A stretch of 64,000 nt of DNA from Oleidesulfovibrio alaskensis DSM 16109 (GCF_000482745.1 NZ_AXWQ01000005.1:310001-374000), one strand, 5' to 3'. Shown: positions 7,626-16,786, numbered from the stretch's first letter. A program made the numbers and translations. Notes: generated from the letters alone by a model not told the origin.

Positions 7626-9092
7626 TTATTGCCTGCGATGCCGCACTTTATCAAGCCCCGCCACACTGACAATCTGAATCTTGCGGCTGCGCACCCGCTG
7701 CCACTCTTCCAGCGCGGCCAGCGTTTCAGGCGTGGGATGCCCTATGGCAATGGCCGTGCCCTGACGCAGTGCCACGCCGGCAGCTTTGTCCAGCTGGTGC
7801 ATAATGCTTTTTTTGTCACGCACCACATCAAGAAACACCGAGCGCCGGAATGCATGCAATCCGGCTGCCGCCGCCTTACGGTACAGCACAGAACCGCCAT
7901 GCGTCACACTGTCCAGCACAAACAGCTTTCTGCCGCGCAGTTCATCCACCACGGCCTGCACTCCCGCATCGTCCTGCGTAAAACGCGACCCCATATGGTT
8001 GTTTATGCCTACGGCATGGGGCACCATACCCAGATTTTCGCCTAGCACAGTATGTATCTGATCCGGTGTCATGGAGACAAACAAGGCTCCCGGTCCCGGA
8101 TTCACACGGGGGTAGCCCACCGGCTCCATGGGCTGGTGGATCATTATCTCGCACCCGTGCTGCCAGCCGTAATCAGCGGCGCGGCGGGCATAGGTTGCAC
8201 GCGGCCATATGGAAAGCGTCACCGGATATTCCAGCGCCACAAGACGCTCCACAGCCCGCATGCTTTCACCTATGTCATCTATGACTATGGCAAGACGGGG
8301 CAGGTCGTTTTCCCGCTCCTGAATCTGCGTTGCAGCGGCTCCGCTTTCGGACCGGTCCGTGACAACGGCATCGGGGCTGCCGGCATCATCCTGCGCCTCC
8401 GGCAAGGGTGTGACGGCCTCTGATGTGCCTCTGTGCTGTCCGTCGACCGGAGGCTGCGGCTCCTGCTCCTGCAGCACGGCAAAAGCCAGTGCATGCGTCA
8501 CCACACCGTCAAGCGAAATGCGCCATGCGCCACCGGCGGCCTGCTGCAAAGTCGCGGCCGGAACCCATGTGGCCAGAGCCGTACGCAACCCGGCAATAAA
8601 GTCATCATGACCGTTGCCGAGTCTTATCTCCAGCTGCTGGAAATGATACTCCTCTCCGTTGTGCGACCGTACTTCGACCCGCTGCAGCCCCAGTGCCCTG
8701 CGGGGCAGGTCCAGCCGTTCCAGCGTGCGCAGCAAAGCATAGTCCACCTGCTTGACGGTCTGATCCAGCGAGCTGCCCAGCGATTCTTCATAGGGAAGGC
8801 TCGAAGGATCGAGCAGATCGCGGACAGACGGCAGAGCCTCGCCCGACTGTGCCTGTTCAGCATCGGCAGGGGCACTAGCCGTACCGGAAAGACTGAAATA
8901 CGCAAGAAGCAGCACGCCGGTCAGCAGCACGCCGCAGGCAAACGCCACCGCTGCCAGCACAAAACGGTTGGCCAGCAGGCCGCCCGCGGAATCTGCTCCG
9001 CCGGACCGCTGTGCCGTGGAAGACCTGAATCTGTCCAGAACACGCCTGATGCGTGATATAAAATTGCCACCGGAGCCTGACGGCGTCGTCAT
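7626..9092 (-). CDS. Divergent polysaccharide deacetylase (YibQ/DUF610 type)
   Basis: A 488-residue protein with a single transmembrane anchor near residues 45-67, a Pro/Ala/Gln-rich linker, and a C-terminal domain of about 215 residues. That domain begins LAIVIDDIGESM and continues with IMIHQPMEP, GINNHMGSRFT and LDSVTHGGS, the set typical of the COG2861 divergent deacetylases. The two Asp after LAIVI and the His residues are the likely metal ligands. The catalytic domain lies in the periplasm. It follows ctpA and the EnvC-like gene, the envC-ctpA-yibQ order seen in many proteobacteria, so a role in peptidoglycan remodelling is a reasonable inference. No substrate is known with certainty. 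Confidence 0.88.
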   Translation of the reverse strand: MTTPSGSGGNFISRIRRVLDRFRSSTAQRSGGADSAGGLLANRFVLAAVAFACGVLLTGVLLLAYFSLSGTASAPADAEQAQSGEALPSVRDLLDPSSLPYEESLGSSLDQTVKQVDYALLRTLERLDLPRRALGLQRVEVRSHNGEEYHFQQLEIRLGNGHDDFIAGLRTALATWVPAATLQQAAGGAWRISLDGVVTHALAFAVLQEQEPQPPVDGQHRGTSEAVTPLPEAQDDAGSPDAVVTDRSESGAAATQIQERENDLPRLAIVIDDIGESMRAVERLVALEYPVTLSIWPRATYARRAADYGWQHGCEIMIHQPMEPVGYPRVNPGPGALFVSMTPDQIHTVLGENLGMVPHAVGINNHMGSRFTQDDAGVQAVVDELRGRKLFVLDSVTHGGSVLYRKAAAAGLHAFRRSVFLDVVRDKKSIMHQLDKAAGVALRQGTAIAIGHPTPETLAALEEWQRVRSRKIQIVSVAGLDKVRHRRQ

Positions 9093-9120
9093 ACAAACAA
9101 GTCCCTTTATTTAACGGTCA

Positions 9121-9144
9121 AAGGGCGCGGTCTCCCGCGCCCTT
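9121..9144 (-). terminator. Hairpin between ctpA and the deacetylase gene
   Basis: AAGGGCGCGG (9121-9130) and CCGCGCCCTT (9135-9144) form a 10-bp stem with a TCTC loop. On minus the sequence after it is only modestly T-rich, so partial termination or mRNA processing is more likely than a full stop. Confidence 0.5.
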
Positions 9145-9188
9145 GTCTTTTCTGGTGTATACATCAAGGCCTGCCGCCGCAGATAATC

Positions 9189-10478
9189 CTAGTGGATAGC
9201 CTGCAGGCGCGGCAGCTGTTTGACCAGCTGCAAAGCCATGCGCAGCTGGTTGTCGCGCTCAAGGCTTGCTACGGATTCCTTGTCCCGCTCGGTTTCGGGG
9301 CTCTTTTTGTCCTCGCCGTTTTCAAGATGTCGTGCAAGGTCCTTTTCACGCATGATGCCGAAAGGATGCTTTGCCTTGCTTTCTTCTTCTCTGGCAGGCT
9401 GGACAAAAGGCAGCTTGATATCGGGTTCGACCCCTTCCGCCTGAATGGAAGTGCCGTCAGGCGTATGGTACAGGGCAATGGTCAGTTTAAGACCGGAACC
9501 GTCTGCAAGGGGAATGACGTTCTGCACCGAGCCCTTGCCGAACGTCCTCTCGCCCAGCAGCAGCCCGCGCTTGTGGTCGCGCAGTGCACCGGCAACGATT
9601 TCAGAAGCAGAAGCGGATCCGGCGTTCACCAGCACAACCAGCGGAGCTTTTACGTCAGTGGCCTGCGCAGTGGCTTTAAAATCCCTGTTGTTGGATTCGA
9701 TACGGCCTTTTATGGAGACGATGGTACCTTCGGAAAGGAATGTATCGGCCACATGCACGGCCTGATCAAGAAGCCCGCCCGGATTGTTGCGCAGGTCAAG
9801 GATAAGGCCTTTTATGGGACCGCGCTTACGTTCTTCGCGTATGGCGTCATGCAGTTCGTTGGTGGTCCGCTCGCTGAAGCGGCTGAGACGCACCCACAGG
9901 TAGCCCGGCTCAAGTTCATGAGACTTCACACTGATAAGCGGAATGGAATCACGCTCTATGCTGACAGTCTCGGGCGAATTTTCGCCTTCGTGCAGAATGG
10001 TCAGTTTGACGGTGCTGCCTCTGGGGCCGCGAATCCTGCTGACAGATTCGCGCAGAGTCATTTCCTGCGTCAGCTTGCCGTCCACGGCCAGAATGATATC
10101 ACCGGCCCGCAGTCCGGCACGGGCTGCGGGAGTATCGGCAATGGGTGCCACAACAACAAGCCTGTCGTTCTGCTGGGTTATCTCGATACCGATACCGAAA
10201 AACTCGCCGGAAGTGCTCTCCTGCATTTCACGGTATTCCGCGGCATCCAGAAACGCAGAATGGGGATCGAGGTTCTGCAACATGCCCCTGATGGCACCTT
10301 CCATCAGTTCGTCGCGTGAAACATCGCTCACATAAAAGCGTTCGACAAGGTCAAGCACCTGACTGAAACGCTTGAGCGACTCAAACCGGCCGGGACCGTC
10401 CGTGGCATTGCCCGGCCCGATGGACACGGTCAGCGTCAGAAAAACAATAAACGTGGCTGTCCACAGGGACAAACGCAT
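9189..10478 (-). CDS. ctpA: C-terminal processing protease (S41, CtpA/Prc-like)
   Basis: A 429-residue S41 protease. The start at 10478 has GGAGG upstream and gives a clean signal peptide (residues 1-26); a longer frame would overlap the upstream gene. A PDZ domain spans about 85-165 (FGIGIEI to VKLTIL). The catalytic Ser290 lies in GSASASEI and the Lys315 in RTFGKGSVQ, 25 residues apart as in E. coli Prc. It degrades or trims periplasmic proteins from their C-termini. In several proteobacteria such enzymes control peptidoglycan hydrolases, which fits its position between an EnvC-like factor and a YibQ-like protein. The tail after residue 370 is charged and low in complexity. Confidence 0.95.
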   Translation of the reverse strand: MRLSLWTATFIVFLTLTVSIGPGNATDGPGRFESLKRFSQVLDLVERFYVSDVSRDELMEGAIRGMLQNLDPHSAFLDAAEYREMQESTSGEFFGIGIEITQQNDRLVVVAPIADTPAARAGLRAGDIILAVDGKLTQEMTLRESVSRIRGPRGSTVKLTILHEGENSPETVSIERDSIPLISVKSHELEPGYLWVRLSRFSERTTNELHDAIREERKRGPIKGLILDLRNNPGGLLDQAVHVADTFLSEGTIVSIKGRIESNNRDFKATAQATDVKAPLVVLVNAGSASASEIVAGALRDHKRGLLLGERTFGKGSVQNVIPLADGSGLKLTIALYHTPDGTSIQAEGVEPDIKLPFVQPAREEESKAKHPFGIMREKDLARHLENGEDKKSPETERDKESVASLERDNQLRMALQLVKQLPRLQAIH

Positions 10479-10507
10479 AATAAAACCTCCGATCACCCTG
10501 AAAGCAC

Positions 10508-11617
10508 TCACTTTACGGCTGTTAACCACGTTTCAGGGTTAATTGCTTTTTGATGAAAACGCAATTCGAAATACAATCCGTCTCCGTTCACATCGGGATA
10601 GTATCCCGCTGTACCGATGACCGCGCCCTGTTTCACATTCTCCCCCACCTCTGCAAAACTGTCCGAAAGATATGCATACAGGCTGTAATAATCCGTGCCG
10701 TGCATCAGGATGACAACCCTGCCGAACCCCCGCAGCACATCATTATGCATCACCTTGCCCCAGGCCACAGCCTTTACCGGAGCATTTTTGTGCACACGCA
10801 GTCCCACACCGCGTACAGGCGGTGAAGCCTTCAGGTTATACCGCACTGCCACGTCCCCGTCGGCAGGCCATGGCAAAATGCCCTTCAGCAGTGCTATATC
10901 TCTGCCGCCGCGCTGCTTTTCCAGCCGGAAGTTCAGACTGCGGATGACATCAAGCACATTGTGCAGTTCCGCCTCGGCGCTTGCCTTGCTTTTCTGCACT
11001 GTCTGCAGCTTGCGCCGGTAGCTCAGCTTATTCTGCAGCAGGTCTTTCTTGACCGCGTTCACCGCCTCCAGCCTGCTCCGTGCTTCGTCAGCCAGCGTCT
11101 GGCGTTCGGCCAGCACGCTTTCCACCTCGGCCTGACGGCGGGCCAGTTCCTTCTGACGGGCATCCACCTTTTCGTACAGCGATCTGGTCCACACATATCT
11201 GCGGCTTGCCGCATCCCAGCCTTCCGGCGGAATAACACCGGCACTGCGCCGCTGTATATCCAAAGGCCACAGCGTGGCCAGCAGACGGCCCAGATCATCC
11301 TGCACGGCACGTGTATCAGCCGAAAGCCGCTTCAGGCGCTCTCCGGTCTCCTGCAGTGAGGCTTCCACCTTTGCCAGCTTTTTCTCACTTTCGGCAATGC
11401 TTTTTTCCAGACTGCGGATACGCGCTTCTGTGGTCTGCATGTCTCTGCTCAGACGCGCTTCCTGTTTTGACAGTTTTTTCAGTCTGGCTTCACGTTCTTT
11501 AGCTTTCTGCTGCTGCTCCCTGATGGAACGCGTCAGGTCCTGCGCCTGAACGGCAGTAACAGCCGTGCAGCAGCACAGCAGGGCCACCAGAACAGCCCGC
11601 ACCACAAATCCACGCAT
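10508..11617 (-). CDS. EnvC-like murein hydrolase activator with degenerate LytM domain
   Basis: A 369-residue exported protein: a signal peptide cut near VQAQ, a long coiled coil (about 27-235, rich in EKQR), and a LytM/M23 domain over the last 115 residues. The zinc-ligand positions of active M23 enzymes are not occupied: the first His motif reads LRVHKNAP, the middle one YSLYAYLS, and the last LYFELRFH. This is the pattern of EnvC/NlpD-type proteins, which activate amidases instead of cutting peptidoglycan. Its ATG overlaps the upstream stop by one base (TGATG), and ctpA starts 29 bases after it. A role in cell separation is inferred from family and gene order. Confidence 0.85.
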   Translation of the reverse strand: MRGFVVRAVLVALLCCCTAVTAVQAQDLTRSIREQQQKAKEREARLKKLSKQEARLSRDMQTTEARIRSLEKSIAESEKKLAKVEASLQETGERLKRLSADTRAVQDDLGRLLATLWPLDIQRRSAGVIPPEGWDAASRRYVWTRSLYEKVDARQKELARRQAEVESVLAERQTLADEARSRLEAVNAVKKDLLQNKLSYRRKLQTVQKSKASAEAELHNVLDVIRSLNFRLEKQRGGRDIALLKGILPWPADGDVAVRYNLKASPPVRGVGLRVHKNAPVKAVAWGKVMHNDVLRGFGRVVILMHGTDYYSLYAYLSDSFAEVGENVKQGAVIGTAGYYPDVNGDGLYFELRFHQKAINPETWLTAVK

Positions 11618-12282
11618 CAGCAGACCACCTCGTATTCAAGAAACTGCCGTAACGGGCAGGAGTCGCAGCGCGGGTGCGTTTTGCGGCACCATTCTTTGGC
11701 CACACGTACAAGCAGGGCATGATATTCATTGTATACTGATACATCCGCAGGCAGAACGTCCATGAAAAATTCGCGCATTTCGGCATATTGCACATCTTCG
11801 GGCAACAGGCCGTGCCGCACGCAGATACGCCGCGTATACGCATCCACCACAAAGCTGGGCATATCAAGCGCGTACAGCAGAATGGAATCTGCCGTTTCAG
11901 GCCCTATGCCTTTTATGTCCAGCAGCCGCGCGCGCAGACTGTCCATGGAAGTTCCCGCAAGGTTGCGGATGTCACCGTCCGCTTCTTCGTACAAAAACTG
12001 TACAAGCCGCCGCAGGGTGGCGGCCTTCTGCCGGTAAAAACCCGCAGGCCGCACCAGCTCTTCCAGCGTGTCAGGTGCCGCTGCGGCCACGCCCGATTCG
12101 GAAAGCATGTCCGCAGACCGCATCCGCTGCAGAGCCTGCCCGGCATTGGTCCAGCTGGCATTCTGGGTCAGCACCGCTCCCGCCGCCACCTCAAAAGGGG
12201 AACCGGCAGGCCACCAGCCGCTGGGGCCCAGACGGGCCAGCATGGCGCCGAACATCTGCATCAGGAGTGTCTCTCGGTTCAT
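11617..12282 (-). CDS. Endonuclease III-related (COG2231/MagIII-like) DNA glycosylase
   Basis: A 221-residue HhH-GPD protein. The helix-hairpin-helix is LDIKGIGPETAD (121-132) and the catalytic Asp is 147 in VVDAYTRR. The Lys that makes EndoIII a lyase (KTA after the hairpin) is Glu129 here, so a monofunctional glycosylase is expected, as in MagIII. The C-terminal Fe-S Cys are at 199, 206, 209 and 221, spaced x6, x2, x11; EndoIII and MutY have x6, x2, x5, so cluster binding is uncertain. The start at 12282 is the first gene of the minus run. I cannot tell the substrate lesion. Confidence 0.85.
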   Translation of the reverse strand: MNRETLLMQMFGAMLARLGPSGWWPAGSPFEVAAGAVLTQNASWTNAGQALQRMRSADMLSESGVAAAAPDTLEELVRPAGFYRQKAATLRRLVQFLYEEADGDIRNLAGTSMDSLRARLLDIKGIGPETADSILLYALDMPSFVVDAYTRRICVRHGLLPEDVQYAEMREFFMDVLPADVSVYNEYHALLVRVAKEWCRKTHPRCDSCPLRQFLEYEVVC

Positions 12283-12425
12283 AGCGTTGTCATCCTATAG
12301 AGTTGCCGGTCGAAGCGCAATGAGCCAGACTGTACTTTGCGACAGCTTCAAGATACATTCCGCGCCTTGCAGGCGCCGGTGCCCCTGCGCCGCTGCCTAC
12401 CCGTATACGGAGCACAACCGCCATA

Positions 12426-13544
12426 ATGAATATGCATCATCAAGAGCAGATAACAGAAATCGCCATAAATGACAGCACTGTCCGTAAAATTCTTGTGTGC
12501 CAGCTGCGTCAGATAGGTGATGTGGTACTGGCCACACCCGCCATAGAGCTGCTTGCCAGACGTTTTCCCTATGCCGAAATACATGTGCTGACGGAAAAAC
12601 GCTGCGCCGCCATGCTGGAAAACAATCCTTTTGTCACCACCGTGTGGAGCATCGACAAAAAGGAACTGCCCGACCTCATCCGTGAAATAGCCTTTTACCG
12701 CAAGGTGGCAGCCGAAAAATTCGATATTGTGGTTGCCTTTCAACAGCTGCCCCGCTGCCGCTGGGTTCTGGCTTTTTCCCGCGCACCTGTCAGGCTGAGC
12801 TACCCGCCGGCATGGCACAGCCGCTGGCTTTTCACCCACTGGCATCCGCTGGAGCCGGGGTATTCCGCCCGGACAAAAGCCAATGTGCTCAAGCCGCTGG
12901 GAATCGCCTGGCAGGGCGAAAAACCGCGCATATACCTGACCGACGAAGAAATGGACAATGCCGCGCACCTGCTGGAACAGGCAGGCGTGGCCCCCCGTCA
13001 TCAGCTGATTACACTGGACCCGACCCACCGCCGCGCCACCCGCCGCTATCCGGCACGACACTACGGGCGTGTGGTTGCCGACCTGTACCGCCGCAACCCC
13101 GACATACGTTTTCTGCTGCTGTTCGGCCCCGGTGAAGAACAGGAAGCCATGGAGGTTGTCCGGCAGGCCGGGTGCGACGGGGCTTTCATCATTCCGCAGC
13201 ACATCCTCACCCTGCGGCAGATGGCCGCGTGCATGGCGCATGCACGCATGCATCTGGGCAACTGCTCCGCACCGCGCCACATCGCCGTGGCCGTGGATAC
13301 GCCCAGCATGACCGTACTGGGGTCCACCACCTCGTCATGGACCTTTCCTTCCCCCGAACATGACCACATTATTCTGGGGCTGGACTGTCAGCACTGCAAT
13401 CAGGACACCTGCCGCCGCAACGACATGGCATGTCTGGAGCAGCTGGCACCGCAGGTGGTGACACAACGCGTGCTGGATCATCTGGAAAAGACCGGAGGGC
13501 ATCCCGCCGCCCTGAGGCATCGCCAGAAAACAGCGGCAGTCTGA
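12426..13544 (+). CDS. Glycosyltransferase family 9 (heptosyltransferase-like)
   Basis: A 372-residue GT9 protein. The N-terminal domain starts KILVCQLRQIGDVVLATPAIELLARRFP, the usual opening of ADP-heptose transferases (QLRQIGDVVL). The C-terminal domain has a donor-site region with LLFGPGEEQEA and LHLGNCSAPRHIAVAVDTPSMTVLGST; family members often read D.gpmHlAaAlg.p, so NCSAPRH is a variant of the GPxH motif. A DCQHCNQDTC-like Cys cluster near residue 320 is shared with many GT9 enzymes. It probably adds heptose or a related sugar to LPS core. It stands alone, divergent from the glycosylase gene across 143 bases and followed by a terminator. Confidence 0.88.
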   Translation: MNMHHQEQITEIAINDSTVRKILVCQLRQIGDVVLATPAIELLARRFPYAEIHVLTEKRCAAMLENNPFVTTVWSIDKKELPDLIREIAFYRKVAAEKFDIVVAFQQLPRCRWVLAFSRAPVRLSYPPAWHSRWLFTHWHPLEPGYSARTKANVLKPLGIAWQGEKPRIYLTDEEMDNAAHLLEQAGVAPRHQLITLDPTHRRATRRYPARHYGRVVADLYRRNPDIRFLLLFGPGEEQEAMEVVRQAGCDGAFIIPQHILTLRQMAACMAHARMHLGNCSAPRHIAVAVDTPSMTVLGSTTSSWTFPSPEHDHIILGLDCQHCNQDTCRRNDMACLEQLAPQVVTQRVLDHLEKTGGHPAALRHRQKTAAV

Positions 13545-13564
13545 AAAAACCGTATCGTCCGGCA

Positions 13565-13596
13565 CAAAAAAAGCGGAGCACTGCTCCGCTTTTTTA
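13565..13596. terminator. Bidirectional intrinsic terminator
   Basis: AAGCGGAGCA and its complement TGCTCCGCTT form a stem with a short loop at about 13571-13591, flanked by an A-run and a T-run. It separates the convergent GT9 gene and prmA. Confidence 0.88.
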
Positions 13597-13630
13597 CATC
13601 TTTTCACAGCATGTCCGCAGGCTGCGGCCG

Positions 13631-14482
13631 CTATTCCCAGATCAGCGCGGCCCAGTCGCCCTGCACTTCCCTGCGGGCCTGCGGCAGCCCCAGAGCGGTG
13701 TACACCGCTTCAACGCCGTCTGCCTGCAGTTCCAGCAGACCGGAAAGCACAAGACACCCGCCCGGCCGCATCAGTGCAACGATATCCTGCGCAAGCTCCT
13801 TGAGAGGCTGCGCAAGAATATTGGCCAGCACCAGATCATACTGTTCGCCCTGCACCGCTTCCACGCTGCCCAGACGCACCTCGAATTTATCAGAGACGTT
13901 GTTTATCTCTTTATTTTCCGTGGTGTTTTCCACAGCAAGCAGGTCAATATCAGACCCCACACCACTGAGTCCCAGCATGGCACAGCCTATCCCCAGAATG
14001 CCGGAGCCTGTTCCCAGATCAAGAAAGCGCATGCCGGCGCTTATGCGGCCTTTGTCGGCCAGCGCGGAAACAGCGCCCAGACACAAAGCCGTTGTGGGAT
14101 GATGCCCCGTGCCGAATGCCGTTTTGGGTTCAATGACTATGGGCATGCGGTCCTTCAGGTCAACCTCGCCATGCATCCACGGTGCGATAACCATAAAGCG
14201 GCTGCCGGCTTCCACAGGCGTAAAGTAGTCACGCCATGCAGCCACCCAGTCCTGCTGCGGCACGCTTTCGCGCTCCACGCGGGCTTCGGGCACTCTCGAT
14301 TCCACTTCACCCACCAGCTCTTCGCAGAACTGGGGATTATCTGTATACACGCGAAACAGCGATTCTCCGGTGGGCAGATAGTCTTCTTCCCACCCCTGTG
14401 CCACTCTGAGGGTCAGCACACCGGTGGTGATGTCCTCGAACTCCTCGGGCACGACAATGTCAATACGAATCAGATCAGCCAT
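13631..14482 (-). CDS. prmA: Ribosomal protein L11 methyltransferase
   Basis: A 283-residue SAM-dependent methyltransferase. An N-terminal substrate-binding domain of about 100 residues is followed by the catalytic domain with FGTGHHPTTALCLGA, LDLGTGSGILGIG (the SAM motif I) and LVLANILAQPL (the NPxY-like motif IV, as NIL in PrmA). This order is diagnostic of PrmA, which trimethylates L11. It starts one base after the stop of the second permease gene, with AGAGGA just upstream, so it is the last gene of the amino acid transporter operon. No functional tie to the transporter is known. Confidence 0.95.
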   Translation of the reverse strand: MADLIRIDIVVPEEFEDITTGVLTLRVAQGWEEDYLPTGESLFRVYTDNPQFCEELVGEVESRVPEARVERESVPQQDWVAAWRDYFTPVEAGSRFMVIAPWMHGEVDLKDRMPIVIEPKTAFGTGHHPTTALCLGAVSALADKGRISAGMRFLDLGTGSGILGIGCAMLGLSGVGSDIDLLAVENTTENKEINNVSDKFEVRLGSVEAVQGEQYDLVLANILAQPLKELAQDIVALMRPGGCLVLSGLLELQADGVEAVYTALGLPQARREVQGDWAALIWE

Positions 14483-14483
14483 A

Positions 14484-15176
14484 TTATCCTCTTGCCTGAT
14501 AGCGCTTCATCTGCTTTTCCAGCCGGCGGCTGGCGGAAGTGAGCGCGTAACAGATAAGAAAGTACATGACAAGGATGGTAAAGTATATCTCCATGGGTGC
14601 GGAAAGGGTGCGGTTGTTCACCTGCACCGCGGCGCGGGTCAGCTCCGCCACACCTATCACGTATGCCAGCGAGGTATCTTTGGTCAGGCTGACAAACTGG
14701 TTCACAAATGAAGGTATCATGTTGCGCAGCGCCTGCGGCAGAATGACAAAACGCATGGCCTGCAGTTTGGTCAGGCCCGTACCGCGGGCCGCTTCCATCT
14801 GCCCTTGCGGCAGTGCAAGCACACCTGCACGCACTATTTCCGCTATATATGCACTGGTAAAGACCACAAAGGTTATCAATGCACATTCCACTTCGGGCAG
14901 CGTCTGCCCCAACACCACAGGTGCAAGAAAATAAAACCAGAACAGCAGAAGCAACAGCGGCGTTCCGCGGATAATTTCAATAAACAGCACCGCCGGCAAC
15001 CGCACCGGCCAGCGTTTTGAAAGACGCATCAGCCCCAGGGCAAGCCCCAGCCAGAACGCACCCAGTATGCCGCCCAGTGACAGAACGATACTGAGCGCAA
15101 TACCGCCGAGAGGCCCTTCGGGGTATGAACCGATAAGCAGATAATCAAGATTGTCCCAGACAACATTCCACTGCAT
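14484..15176 (-). CDS. Polar amino acid ABC transporter permease (second subunit)
   Basis: A 230-residue inner membrane permease of the His/Glu/Gln type. Five hydrophobic helices are visible. The ATPase-docking EAA loop reads AARGTGLTKLQAMRFVILPQALR (given here only as its landmark positions 131-153), and FIEIIRGTPLLLLLFWFYF-type residues mark the HisMQ family near 63-80. It pairs with the permease encoded 9 bases upstream to form the channel. Its gene ends one base before prmA. Confidence 0.93.
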   Translation of the reverse strand: MQWNVVWDNLDYLLIGSYPEGPLGGIALSIVLSLGGILGAFWLGLALGLMRLSKRWPVRLPAVLFIEIIRGTPLLLLLFWFYFLAPVVLGQTLPEVECALITFVVFTSAYIAEIVRAGVLALPQGQMEAARGTGLTKLQAMRFVILPQALRNMIPSFVNQFVSLTKDTSLAYVIGVAELTRAAVQVNNRTLSAPMEIYFTILVMYFLICYALTSASRRLEKQMKRYQARG

Positions 15177-15185
15177 GGCTGCCCC

Positions 15186-15887
15186 CTAATACCTGACGGT
15201 ACGCAAAAAGTACCTGTTGTACTGGGTCACCGTAAAGGAAACAGCCAGCGAAATGCACAGATATACCAGCGTGGCCACTGTGAACGCCTCAAATCCGCGG
15301 AAAGTATACGACTCCACCTGACGGGTCATGTACGTCAGTTCCGCCACGCCTATGGTCATACACAGCGAGGAGTTTTTAATGAGGTTAAGCGCCTGCGATA
15401 TGAGCGGCGGTACAATGATGCGGAACGCCTGCGGCAGAATGACATACCGCATGGACTGCAGAAAACTGAGTCCGCACGCGCGGGAAGATTCCAGCTGCGT
15501 TTTGGGAATGGCATTGATACCCGAGCGGATTTCTTCTGCTATGAACGCGGCGGTATACACCGTAAGTGCTATGACTCCCGCGGCAAACTCGAAATCGCGT
15601 GCATAAAGCCATTCGAGCACAGGCCGGGGCAGCAAACCGTCCGACCCGAAATACCAGAAAAATATCTGTACCAGCAGCGGCGTGTTACGGAAAAATTCTG
15701 TAAACCCGGCACTGAACCACACAAAAGGACGGATGCGTGAAAGACGCATGACCGCGATGACTGTACCCAGCACCAGAGCCAGAAACAATGACACAGCTGA
15801 AATTTTCAGCGTGAGCAGTACTCCGTCAATAATCCACTCACGGTATTCACCGGTCAGTACGACTTGCCAATCAAACGTATAATTCAA
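15186..15887 (-). CDS. Polar amino acid ABC transporter permease (first subunit), TTG start
   Basis: A 233-residue HisMQ-family permease with five predicted helices. TEFFRNTPLLVQIFFWYF (62-79) and the EAA loop around SSRACGLSFLQSMRYVILP (132-150) are the family marks. The only sensible start is TTG at 15887 (codons for Leu-Asn-Tyr-Thr), with GGAAGAG four bases upstream; the nearby ATG is out of frame. It forms the membrane channel with the downstream permease. It is separated from the binding-protein gene by a hairpin at 15912-15940 that probably lowers permease expression relative to the binding protein. Confidence 0.92.
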   Translation of the reverse strand: MNYTFDWQVVLTGEYREWIIDGVLLTLKISAVSLFLALVLGTVIAVMRLSRIRPFVWFSAGFTEFFRNTPLLVQIFFWYFGSDGLLPRPVLEWLYARDFEFAAGVIALTVYTAAFIAEEIRSGINAIPKTQLESSRACGLSFLQSMRYVILPQAFRIIVPPLISQALNLIKNSSLCMTIGVAELTYMTRQVESYTFRGFEAFTVATLVYLCISLAVSFTVTQYNRYFLRTVRY

Positions 15888-15911
15888 GGTGCTCTTCCAT
15901 TGAAAACAGGG

Positions 15912-15940
15912 AAAAAGGGCGCGACGGATACGCCGCGCCC
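15912..15940 (-). terminator. Intra-operon hairpin between binding protein and permease
   Basis: GGGCGCG (15917-15923) pairs with CGCGCCC (15934-15940); on minus it is followed by TTTTTC. It lies between the solute-binding protein and permease genes, where partial termination is common in ABC operons. Confidence 0.6.
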
Positions 15941-15970
15941 CCGCGGTAAACCAGCCTTACGGCCGCAGCA

Positions 15971-16786
15971 CTAGTTGGGCCACAGTTCCATGGTCCACGT
16001 AAGCGGCAGATAATATCTGGAATCGGGACCGAACCATTTGTTGTACACCTTTTCATATTCGCCGGAACGCCACATGTCGTTCAGCGCCTTGTTTACAAAG
16101 TCGCGGAAGTCAGAATCATTTTCAGGCAATCCCAGCCCGTAGGGTTCGGCTGAAATATAGTCGCCGGCAATAACCCATTTTTCCGGTTCGGGGTCGGAAT
16201 TTTTAAGCCCGAGCAGAATGGTGGAGTCCGTGGTGACGGCAGATGCCTTGCCCTGCTTGAGTGCAAGCATGGCCTGCGGGTATTCGTCAAAAGAAAGCAC
16301 ACGGCAGTCGGGCTGGGCGGCTTTGATGTTCTTTTCAGACGTCGAGCCTTTCACCGTGGCGACCTTTTTACCTTTCAGGTCGGCCACAGAGTTGATACCG
16401 CTGTCTTTGGCAACCAGTATTTTCTGCCCGTCCATGAAGTACGTAATGGAAAAATCGATCACGTTATCGCGTTCATGCTTGTGTGTCATGGTTGCCGCCG
16501 CGATATCGACGGAACCCTGCGTGACCATGGGAATCCGTGTGGCCGAGGTGACTGTCTTCAGCTCAAGCTCGACCCCGAGCTGTCCGGCAATGTAACGGCA
16601 GATATCCACATCAAAGCCCACAAGCTGCTTCGAGTTTTCATCCACAAAACCGAAAGGAACGACCGAGTCCTTCACCCCTGCCACCAGCACGCCGCGATCC
16701 TTGATCTCTTCGATTTTTCCGGCAGAAGCGGTAGCCGCCGAAAAGATCATGCCCAATGCAACGGCAATCAACAGAAGTCTTTTCAT
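15971..16786 (-). CDS. Periplasmic polar amino acid-binding protein
   Basis: A 271-residue SBP_bac_3 protein, starting at ATG 16786 with GGAG upstream. The signal peptide MKRLLLIAVALGMIF ends near ATASA. The mature protein begins KIEEIKDRGVLVAGVKDS and shows GFDVDICRYIAGQLGVE, the standard opening of glutamate/glutamine/aspartate binders. Residues TRIPMV and ITYFMDGQ line the ligand cleft in this family, and the Arg in TSATRIP is the expected alpha-carboxylate ligand. It delivers substrate to the permeases encoded downstream. Acidic amino acids are the likeliest substrates, but the side-chain pocket cannot be assigned by eye. Confidence 0.92.
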   Translation of the reverse strand: MKRLLLIAVALGMIFSAATASAGKIEEIKDRGVLVAGVKDSVVPFGFVDENSKQLVGFDVDICRYIAGQLGVELELKTVTSATRIPMVTQGSVDIAAATMTHKHERDNVIDFSITYFMDGQKILVAKDSGINSVADLKGKKVATVKGSTSEKNIKAAQPDCRVLSFDEYPQAMLALKQGKASAVTTDSTILLGLKNSDPEPEKWVIAGDYISAEPYGLGLPENDSDFRDFVNKALNDMWRSGEYEKVYNKWFGPDSRYYLPLTWTMELWPN

